A stretch of DNA of 12,192 nucleotides from Thermaceae bacterium. Its GTDB lineage: Bacteria; Deinococcota; Deinococci; Deinococcales; Marinithermaceae. Below the pieces are notes generated by a model. The model did no database searches. It saw only the letters and a program-made list of their open reading frames with translations, and had not been told where the DNA came from. The stretch is from the NCBI GenBank assembly GCA_026989475.1, contig JALSJG010000208.1, positions 1 through 12,192 on the forward strand, written 5' to 3'. Shown piece by piece: positions 6,466 through 12,192 of the stretch; position 1 is the first letter of the stretch; every line of letters begins with the position of its first letter. The position numbers and the translations under genes were made by a program.

Positions 6466-9400
6466 CTATTCGGTGCTCACCTCCTGGTCCTCCTGGGCCC
6501 TCAGCGGCACCAGCATCAAGAAGTGCCGCTCGGGCCGGGCGGCGAGCAGAGCGATCTGGTCGGCCCGCTCGTGGCGCTCGGCCTCCCTGAGCACCTCCTC
6601 GTAGCGGCCGAGGAGTTCGCGCACGTCGCGCGCCCCCTCCTCATCCAGGGGTAGAAGTTGCACCTTGGCCCCCTTGGCGAGCCGCCGGCGGTAGGCGGCC
6701 TCATCGAGCCCCATCTCGGGCCAGTAGCGGAGATAGACCCTTCCCCCGGTCATCCCGCTCGCCATCCAGGGCCCGGGGTCCCCGAGCACGATCGCCCGTC
6801 CCCGGGTCATGTACTCGAAGGCAAAGCCCTTGAGGTTGGCCCGGGCGCCGAGGTTCCCGAGGTCGTCGGCGAGCGGGCGCTCGGGCTCGCCGGCGAGCAC
6901 CACGTCGGCCCCGGAGAGCCGGATGCAGCAGCGGCTATCGGCGTTGCCCTCGACGATGAAAAACCCCCGGATGGCGCCGTAGGCGAAGGACTTGCCCACC
7001 GAGCCGTCCACGTACACCCCGTAGGGGTTCTTTCCCTTCATGACGAAGACCTCGCCCCCGAAAGCACTCTTTGCCACCCCGTCCTGGGCCCCACCCTCGA
7101 CCACGATGCGGACGGGATCGAGGTTGAAGGCACCGAGCCCGTTCCCGGCCACGCTCCCGGCGTCGAAGCGGAGCTCGATTTCGGCCTCGAACTTCTTGCC
7201 GGCGAGGCGGCGCCGGGCGAGCTCCCCGGCGAGGTGGGTGCCGAGCGCCCGGTCGGCCGAGCCCACCGGCCCCTCCTGGAAGACGAGCTCGCGCTCCCCG
7301 CGTTCGTAGGCGGCGAGCACCACGCGGGTAATCGAGCGGGTGAGCTCGTTGGTGGGACGGCGGAGCACCCGGGCGCCGCGGTCGTTTCGCCACTCGGGCG
7401 GGCTTACCGGCTCGAAGAGGTAGTCGAGGTCGAGGAGCTCGTGCCCGGCGACCTGCTCGAGCAGCTCGCTTTTGCCCACGAGCTCGGCGAGGCTCCGGGC
7501 TCCCAGTCGGGCCACGTGCTTCCTGAGTTCCTCACCCATCGCCCCGAAGAAGGTGACCAGGTGCTCGACCGCGGGGTCGAATCGCCGGGGCACGAAGCGC
7601 TTCAGGCCGAGCCGCCTTGCCTCCTCCTCGCTCTCGATCTGGGTGGCGATCCCCACGTGGCAGGTGTTGTACTGGCATCCCCGGCAGATGGTGCAGCCGA
7701 TCGCCACCATGCTGAGGGTACCGAACCCCACCCGGTTGGCCCCGAGCAGTACCATGCGCAGCACGTCGTAGGCGGTTTTCAGCCCCCCATCGGCCCATAG
7801 CTCCACGCGGTCGCGAAGCCCGGCCCGAACCAGCGCCCGATGGGCGCGCCGTACCCCGATCTCCACGGGAAGCCCCGCGTACTTGAGGGCGTGTTCTCGG
7901 GCGGCGCCGGTACCCCCTTCGAAGCCCGAGAGGGTGATGATGTCGGCCCCGGCTTTGGCAATCCCGATGGCGATGGTGCCGATGCCGGGGATCACCGGCA
8001 CCTTGACCGAGATCTTCGCCTCGGGGTTTACGGTCTTGAGCTCTTCGACGAGCTGGGCGAGGTCCTCGATCGAGTAGAGATCGTGGTTATTGGAGGGGCT
8101 GATCAGGTCCACCCCGGGGACCGCGTTGCGGGCGGCGGCCACCTTCTCGGTGACCTTCTTGCCGGGCAGGTGGCCGCCTTCGCCAGGCTTTGCCCCCTGG
8201 CCGATCTTGATCTCGATCACCGCCGCCGAGTTCAGCATCAGCGCGTGGACCCCGAACCGACCGGAGGCCACCTGCTGACCCCGCCAGCGGTTGTAGCGGC
8301 CAAGCAGGTCGGGGATCTCGCCGCCTTCGCCGTTCATCGCCAGCATGTTGAGCTCGCGGGCGGCCTCGACGTAGGCGCGGAAGGCGGTCTCCCCCTGGGA
8401 ACCGAAGCTCATCGCGCTGATCACGAAGGGGAGCGAGTGTCCCCCGACCGAGAGGTCCACCTCCGAAGGCTCGACCTCGGAGCGCTCGGGGAAGCGGACC
8501 TCGAGCAGGTGGCGGGCGGCCACCGGGGCCTCGCGCTCCAGCGCCCGGACCTTGGCCTCGTAGTCCTCAAAGGAGGCCTGACCCATCGCCACTTGCTGGG
8601 CCGCCTTATAGACCCGGGGGTAGAAACGAAACTCCCTGGGGGGACGCACCTTGTTCTCGCCCAGGAAGTCAAGGCGGTCAAGAAGCGTGCGCTCGAGCGC
8701 TCCAAACCCGTACCCCCGTCCCTCGGAGGCGAAGAAGGTGCGCACCCCGAAGCGCTCCGCGAGCTCGGGGGCAAGACCGATGGCGGAGAAGATCCGGCCG
8801 TAGCCCCTGAGCTCGTGGATCCCCATCGTACTCATCACCTTTTCGATGCCCTTCTTCAGAGCGTCGAGCAGGTTCAAAACCCCCGCCTCTCCGGCTACCG
8901 CTAGAGCCTCCGCCTGCATCAGCCAAGGCGCCACCGCGTCGGCACCAAGGCCGAGGGCGAGCATCAGGTCGTGGAGGTTCCGGATCCCACCGGAACGAAC
9001 CAGGATCGAGGTCCGCCTGCGGAAGGCAATCCCTCGCTCGTCCCGGGCCTCGGCGAGCCGACGCTCCACCTCGGCGAGGGCCAGGTGGATGTCGATCCAG
9101 ACCCCGCCCTCAAAAGCCTCGCGGTCGTCGAGCACGAGCAGCTCGGCACCTTCGCGTACCGCCTGAACGGCCGCGTCGCCCAGCCGCTTGAGCCCGGCGA
9201 GCAGCCCCTCCTCGACCGAGAACTGGGGAACGAGTACGGTGTGCCGGAAGCGCGCGAGCAGGGCGTCGGTGGTAAGGGTGCCCCGTCCGGCCGCGATCTC
9301 CTGGGCGCTCGGGAAGGTGGGCTCGAGCACCACCGGCAGGAGCAGCTCCACCACCTTTCCGCCGCCGCCCGCGTCCGGCAGCGCGCGGTGGCCCAAAAGC

Positions 9401-10929
9401 ACGCGGGTGGAAAAGTGCTCGACCTCGCGCTCGCGATCGAGGGCGGGGTTGGTGACCACCGCGACCGTCTCCTTGAAGAACTCGGCGAGGTTCGGCCGCT
9501 CGGGATCGAGGGCGGCGAGCGGGGCGTCCCAGCCCAGACTACCCACCGGCTCCCACCCAGTCTTGGCGAGCGCCGCGAGATAGCGCCCGTCCCAGCGGTC
9601 CCAGCCAAACGCGCGCTTCAGCCCCATCGAGGGCGGGGCGTAAACCGCCGCCTCCTCACCAGACCCTCCGGTGAGCCCCGCCGGCGCCCCCGGCCCTCCG
9701 AGCCGGACGCGCACCCCCTCGACCAAAGCGTTCCGGCGGAGGGTGCGCTCGAGCACCAAGCGCTGATGCCGATCAAACGGCAAGACCCGAACGGCCCCTT
9801 CCTCCACACGCACGGTGATGCGCTCCCCCGGAGCCAGGGGCTTCGGTTCCCGGACGAACTCCTCCGCGCTAAAGACCCCCCGCTCGGAGGAAAAGACGTA
9901 CTCGTAGGGGGTTTCCACGAACCAAAGCGGGCGAAGCCCCATCGCGTCGGTTGCAAAGACCGCCTCCGAGGCGTAGCGAGTGACCAGCGCCGCGGGTCCC
10001 TGGGCGAGCGGCCCGAAACGCTCGCGCAGGCCCACGTAAAGGTCTTGAAGCGCCGGGGAATAGTTGTGAATTTCCCCGAGGATCGGCGGAAAGACCAGGT
10101 CCATCGCCTCCGGAAGGCTGAGCCGGAACCGGAAGATCAAGGTCTGCAGCATCCGGTTCAGGTCCTGGGAGTCCGAGCCCCCGGAAAGCGGCACGCCATA
10201 AGCGAGGAGCTCCCGCCGAAGCCGCTCGATGGTGTTGATCTCGCCGTTGTGGGCGAGAAGGCCGAAGGGCTGGACCTGCTCGAAGGTGGATAGGGTGTTG
10301 GTGGAGTAGCGGTTGTGCCCCAGGGTGATCCGGGAGCGAAAGTTGGGGAGCGCGAGTTCGGGGTAGTAACGCTTCAGGATCTCCGCCGAGCCCCGGACCT
10401 TGTAGACCACCACGTGCGTGGAAAGGGAGACCACGTGAACCGGAAAACCCTCTTCCAGCAAAAGCCCGAGCTCAAAAAGCTCGCCGTCGCCGCCCTCGGA
10501 AAGACCGGCGATCTGCAAGAAAATAGGCTCGGTCCGCCGTCCCGCGGGACCCAAGACCCGTGGATTCGTCTCCCCCCGCTGGTCGAAGAGCAGACGCACC
10601 CCGTGCCTTGCGCCCTCGACCCGGATGAAGTCAAGGATCTCGGGAATCCGATCCGCCTCGCCCCGGGGCACGAATAGGTGGCCCACGAAAAATCGCGGGT
10701 TCATCGGAAGCCTGGGGTCGAGCCCGGCCCGGTCGAAGCGCTCGACCCAAAGCTCCCGGGGCAGGTCGGTCATCACCCCGGTACCGTCGCCCTCACCGAG
10801 GATGGCGCCGGCCCGGTGCGCCATCCGGTAGAGGGCGTCGATCGCCCGGAGTACGTTCCGGTGACGCGGAACCCCGTCCTTCTCGACTATCGCGACGATA
10901 CCGCAGGCGTCTCGTTCAAGCTCGTACAT
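6466..10929 (-). CDS. gltB: Glutamate synthase large subunit (GltB, class II glutaminase / FMN / Fe-S)
   Basis: GltB converts glutamine and 2-oxoglutarate to two glutamates; ammonia released at the N-terminal site is channelled to the FMN site. The protein has 1,487 aa, normal for the family. Domains: Ntn glutaminase about 9-390, with catalytic Cys9, GHNRYSTN (204-211) and NGEIN (228-232); central domain about 430-720 (TNPALDRE); FMN synthase barrel about 780-1145, with GAKPGEGGHLPGKKV (912-926) and SPSNNHDLYSIEDL; iron-sulphur loop with C1079, C1085 and C1090 plus an extra C1082; GXGXG helix domain about 1200-1400. The ATG at 10929 is chosen because GGAGG precedes it and Cys9 then follows a short propeptide, which must be removed to free the nucleophile. 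A longer frame to 11010 would start inside the promoter. No gltD adjoins it, so the reductant may be ferredoxin or a GltD encoded elsewhere. The Fe-S and GXGXG motifs differ from classical GltB. Confidence 0.96.
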   Translation of the reverse strand: MYELERDACGIVAIVEKDGVPRHRNVLRAIDALYRMAHRAGAILGEGDGTGVMTDLPRELWVERFDRAGLDPRLPMNPRFFVGHLFVPRGEADRIPEILDFIRVEGARHGVRLLFDQRGETNPRVLGPAGRRTEPIFLQIAGLSEGGDGELFELGLLLEEGFPVHVVSLSTHVVVYKVRGSAEILKRYYPELALPNFRSRITLGHNRYSTNTLSTFEQVQPFGLLAHNGEINTIERLRRELLAYGVPLSGGSDSQDLNRMLQTLIFRFRLSLPEAMDLVFPPILGEIHNYSPALQDLYVGLRERFGPLAQGPAALVTRYASEAVFATDAMGLRPLWFVETPYEYVFSSERGVFSAEEFVREPKPLAPGERITVRVEEGAVRVLPFDRHQRLVLERTLRRNALVEGVRVRLGGPGAPAGLTGGSGEEAAVYAPPSMGLKRAFGWDRWDGRYLAALAKTGWEPVGSLGWDAPLAALDPERPNLAEFFKETVAVVTNPALDREREVEHFSTRVLLGHRALPDAGGGGKVVELLLPVVLEPTFPSAQEIAAGRGTLTTDALLARFRHTVLVPQFSVEEGLLAGLKRLGDAAVQAVREGAELLVLDDREAFEGGVWIDIHLALAEVERRLAEARDERGIAFRRRTSILVRSGGIRNLHDLMLALGLGADAVAPWLMQAEALAVAGEAGVLNLLDALKKGIEKVMSTMGIHELRGYGRIFSAIGLAPELAERFGVRTFFASEGRGYGFGALERTLLDRLDFLGENKVRPPREFRFYPRVYKAAQQVAMGQASFEDYEAKVRALEREAPVAARHLLEVRFPERSEVEPSEVDLSVGGHSLPFVISAMSFGSQGETAFRAYVEAARELNMLAMNGEGGEIPDLLGRYNRWRGQQVASGRFGVHALMLNSAAVIEIKIGQGAKPGEGGHLPGKKVTEKVAAARNAVPGVDLISPSNNHDLYSIEDLAQLVEELKTVNPEAKISVKVPVIPGIGTIAIGIAKAGADIITLSGFEGGTGAAREHALKYAGLPVEIGVRRAHRALVRAGLRDRVELWADGGLKTAYDVLRMVLLGANRVGFGTLSMVAIGCTICRGCQYNTCHVGIATQIESEEEARRLGLKRFVPRRFDPAVEHLVTFFGAMGEELRKHVARLGARSLAELVGKSELLEQVAGHELLDLDYLFEPVSPPEWRNDRGARVLRRPTNELTRSITRVVLAAYERGERELVFQEGPVGSADRALGTHLAGELARRRLAGKKFEAEIELRFDAGSVAGNGLGAFNLDPVRIVVEGGAQDGVAKSAFGGEVFVMKGKNPYGVYVDGSVGKSFAYGAIRGFFIVEGNADSRCCIRLSGADVVLAGEPERPLADDLGNLGARANLKGFAFEYMTRGRAIVLGDPGPWMASGMTGGRVYLRYWPEMGLDEAAYRRRLAKGAKVQLLPLDEEGARDVRELLGRYEEVLREAERHERADQIALLAARPERHFLMLVPLRAQEDQEVSTE

Positions 10930-10985
10930 CTTCCCTCCGGTCCGGGTTTTCCAGGGAGTTGCTCGGGAACGACGGGAAGAAGATG
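10930..10985 (-). promoter_or_regulatory. gltB leader with inverted repeat that could hide the ribosome binding site
   Basis: The untranslated leader runs from about 10995 to 10930. On the minus strand CTTCCC (10979-10974) can pair with GGGAAG (10935-10930), which overlaps the gltB Shine-Dalgarno region. An adjacent AAGATG/CATCTT match (10927-10932 with 10980-10985) offers an alternative register. This is a short, speculative hairpin with a large loop. Confidence 0.25.
10933..10938 (-). promoter_or_regulatory. Ribosome binding site fixing the gltB start
   Basis: The minus strand reads GGAGGGAAG followed by ATG. The GGAGG core is 4 nt from the ATG at 10929. This supports the internal ATG as the true start over the longer frame that reaches 11010. 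Confidence 0.8.
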
Positions 10986-11001
10986 CGTACTTGTTGCGTA
11001 A

Positions 11002-11030
11002 ATTATACAAGCCGGCGAAAAAGCGGTCAA
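11002..11030 (-). promoter_or_regulatory. Promoter of gltB
   Basis: The minus strand has TTGACC (11030-11025), a 17-nt spacer, and TATAAT (11007-11002). This is close to the ideal sigma-70/sigma-A arrangement with a perfect -10 box. Transcription would begin near 10995, giving a leader of about 65 nt. Confidence 0.85.
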
Positions 11031-11044
11031 CGCCGGTGTGCGTT
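11029..11044. promoter_or_regulatory. Candidate operator between divergent gltB and spoVS promoters
   Basis: AACGC (11029-11033) and GCGTT (11040-11044) form an inverted repeat around the 6-nt spacer CGGTGT. It touches the gltB -35 box and lies between the two -35 boxes. A second, overlapping inverted repeat, CCGGCG (11012-11017) with CGCCGG (11031-11036), spans the gltB promoter spacer. Either could bind a regulator. Both are short and could be chance in GC-rich DNA. Confidence 0.3.
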
Positions 11045-11049
11045 TTCGC

Positions 11050-11079
11050 TTGACACCGAAAAAAGCCGCCGTCTAAGAT
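11050..11079 (+). promoter_or_regulatory. Promoter of spoVS
   Basis: A perfect -35 box TTGACA (11050-11055), an 18-nt spacer, and TAAGAT (11074-11079) form a good sigma-A type promoter. Transcription would start near 11086, about 30 nt before the GTG start of spoVS. Confidence 0.8.
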
Positions 11080-11102
11080 ACTTCTCGTAATCGCGACTTC
11101 GT

Positions 11103-11109
11103 GGGGAGG
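11103..11109 (+). promoter_or_regulatory. Ribosome binding site of spoVS, supporting a GTG start
   Basis: GGGGAGG lies 5 nt before the GTG at 11115. This strong site supports the GTG start, which also gives the N-terminus expected for SpoVS (METLRVSGKS). Confidence 0.85.
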
Positions 11110-11114
11110 TTGCT

Positions 11115-11387
11115 GTGGAAACGTTACGCGTGTCCGGTAAATCCAGGCCCAACTCCGTTGCGGGCGCGATCGCCGCGCTTCTCCGCTCCCAGGGTGAGGT
11201 CGAGGTGCAGGCGATCGGTCCGGCGGCGGTAAACCAGGCGGTAAAGGCCATCGCCATCGCCCGAGGTTACATCACTCCGGACAACCTCGACCTCTACGTC
11301 AAGCCGGCCTTCGTCAAGCTGGAGCTGGAGAACGAGGAACGTACCGCGCTGCGCTTCACCATCAAGGCGCAGCCCCTGAACCCCTAA
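11115..11387 (+). CDS. spoVS: Stage V sporulation protein S homologue (SpoVS)
   Basis: This 90-aa protein matches the SpoVS family nearly end to end (Bacillus SpoVS is 86 aa). Conserved blocks are LRVSGKSRPNSVAGAIA (4-20), VQAIGPAAVNQAVKAIAIARGY (31-52) and EERTALRFTI near the C-terminus. The fold is Alba-like, and nucleic-acid binding is suggested but not settled. In Bacillus it affects late sporulation and septation. Homologues also occur in non-spore-formers, including Thermus, where the role is unknown. It has its own strong promoter divergent from gltB and a strong ribosome binding site before its GTG. The downstream metallopeptidase gene follows after 61 nt with no obvious promoter or terminator between, so the two may be cotranscribed. 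Identity is firm; function here is not. Confidence 0.95.
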   Translation: METLRVSGKSRPNSVAGAIAALLRSQGEVEVQAIGPAAVNQAVKAIAIARGYITPDNLDLYVKPAFVKLELENEERTALRFTIKAQPLNP

Positions 11388-11448
11388 GGCGCGAATCGGA
11401 AGCCGGTGCTCAGTTTTCCCATCCGGATCCGGTTAGGCTCGAGGGAGC

Positions 11449-12135
11449 ATGATGCTGTTCGGACCCTTCACCTGGCTCGTCTTCCTGGTGTTCGTGGCGA
11501 GTCTGCTAATCCAGGGATGGCTCCATAAGACCTACGCCACCTACAGCCGCGTGCCCAACCGGCGGGGGCTCTCCGGAGCCGAAACCGCGCGGATCGTGCT
11601 CGAGTCCGAGGGACTCCGTCAGGTGCGGATCGAGCCGGTACCCGGGATGCTTACCGACCATTACGATCCCTTGAAGAAGGCGGTCCGGCTCTCCGAACCG
11701 AACTACGCCTCGGCGAGCATTGCGGCCCTTGCGGTGGCCGCCCACGAGACCGGCCACGCCATCCAGGACGCTCGCCGCTACACCTGGCTCGTGGTGCGCC
11801 ACCAGCTCCTGCCGGCGGCCCAGATCGGCTCGAACCTCGGCCCCTGGCTCTTCCTCATCGGGCTCGTCATCGGGGCGCTGGGGCTCGCGAAGCTTGGGCT
11901 CTATCTCTTCGGGGCCGCCGCCCTTTTCCAGCTGGTCACCCTTCCGGTCGAGCTCGACGCCAGCCGGCGGGCGCTCAAAAAGCTCAGGGAGCTCAACCTG
12001 CTCTCCCCCGAGGAACTTCCCGGGGCTCGCAAGGTGCTCACCGCCGCCGCCTTCACCTACGTCGCCGCCCTGGCGATGAGCGTCGCCTACCTCCTGCAGT
12101 ACGCGGCCATCCTCTCGACCGCGCGGGAGGAATGA
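11449..12135 (+). CDS. yugP: YugP-family membrane zinc metallopeptidase
   Basis: The 228-aa protein is a membrane-bound zinc peptidase of the YugP (neutral zinc metallopeptidase) family. An N-terminal membrane segment spans about 7-23. The soluble part carries SRVPNRRGLSGAETARIVLE (33-52) and DHYDPLKKAVRLSE (70-83). The zinc motif HETGH has H99, E100 and H103, continuing as AIQDA. Glu169 in TLPVELDASRRAL (164-176) is the likely third ligand or a conserved partner. Further hydrophobic helices lie at about 131-167 and 197-223. Substrates are unknown; the active site is predicted near the membrane. Two ATGs stand in tandem (11449 and 11452); GAGGGAG just upstream fits either, and I chose the first. 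It probably shares a transcript with spoVS. A strong palindrome follows 16 nt after the stop. Confidence 0.93.
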   Translation: MMLFGPFTWLVFLVFVASLLIQGWLHKTYATYSRVPNRRGLSGAETARIVLESEGLRQVRIEPVPGMLTDHYDPLKKAVRLSEPNYASASIAALAVAAHETGHAIQDARRYTWLVVRHQLLPAAQIGSNLGPWLFLIGLVIGALGLAKLGLYLFGAAALFQLVTLPVELDASRRALKKLRELNLLSPEELPGARKVLTAAAFTYVAALAMSVAYLLQYAAILSTAREE

Positions 12136-12151
12136 AAAAGCCGGGGAAGCC

Positions 12152-12177
12152 GCGCGAGGGCCCTAGGGCCCTCGCGC
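12152..12177. terminator. Perfect 26-bp palindrome after the metallopeptidase gene, probable terminator
   Basis: GCGCGAGGGCCC, the centre TA, and GGGCCCTCGCGC make a perfect inverted repeat with 12-bp arms, 16 nt after the stop codon. RNA from either strand would form a very stable GC-rich hairpin. No T-tract follows directly on the plus strand. On the minus strand a CTTTTT run comes 11-16 nt later, so it may also serve a convergent gene beyond the window. It could instead be a protein-binding or repeated genomic palindrome. Confidence 0.55.
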
Positions 12178-12192
12178 TTCGCGTACTTCTGC

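Noticed and set aside
6658..10293. Three long plus-strand open frames antisense to gltB
   Set aside because: They mirror the GltB codon pattern (His/Pro/Gly/Ala-rich products with no recognisable domain) and are expected shadows in GC-rich DNA. The opposite strand encodes a complete conserved protein.
10930..11010. A 27-residue N-terminal extension of GltB starting at 11010
   Set aside because: It would start inside the -10 box of the gltB promoter, upstream of the predicted transcription start. The extension has no GltB-like sequence, and the ATG at 10929 has a GGAGG site.
11423..11432. CCGGATCCGG palindrome between spoVS and the metallopeptidase gene as a terminator
   Set aside because: It is only 10 bp, has no loop and no T-tract, so it is not convincing as a terminator.

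Overview
The window is very GC-rich, densely packed bacterial chromosome. I see no mobile elements, tRNAs, rRNAs or CRISPR arrays. The best guess at the source is a diderm thermophile of the Deinococcota (Thermus/Oceanithermus/Marinithermus type). That is inferred from four things together: GC-saturated codons, a giant AsmA/TamB-like envelope protein, a SpoVS homologue beside ordinary housekeeping genes, and ThyX as the thymidylate synthase. I could not test it by a database search.

Layout, left to right. (1) Positions 1-5035, minus strand: one uninterrupted reading frame of 1,678 codons that runs off the left edge. It has an N-terminal membrane anchor followed by repetitive beta-type sequence, as in AsmA/TamB-family envelope proteins. 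(2) A 45-nt divergent gap, then acyP (acylphosphatase) and thyX (flavin-dependent thymidylate synthase) on the plus strand, overlapping by 11 nt. (3) A small minus-strand membrane-protein gene that converges on thyX. The two stop codons share the palindrome CTAG. (4) gltB, the large subunit of glutamate synthase (1,487 aa, minus strand), lies 47 nt upstream of the small membrane gene and probably shares its transcript. (5) A 185-nt divergent regulatory region holds a near-consensus housekeeping promoter on each side and a small inverted repeat between the two -35 boxes. (6) spoVS and a YugP-type membrane zinc metallopeptidase on the plus strand, followed by a perfect 26-bp palindrome that probably ends transcription.

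Functionally this is core metabolism (nitrogen assimilation, dTMP synthesis) mixed with envelope genes (TamB-like protein, membrane protease, small membrane protein). No gltD lies in the gltB transcription unit, so the electron-donating partner of this GltB is not defined here. I find no convincing evidence of an undescribed multi-gene system. The most interesting points are the cysteine pattern of GltB, the absence of gltD, the gltB/spoVS divergent control region, the shared-stop convergence, and the unusual composition of the giant envelope protein.
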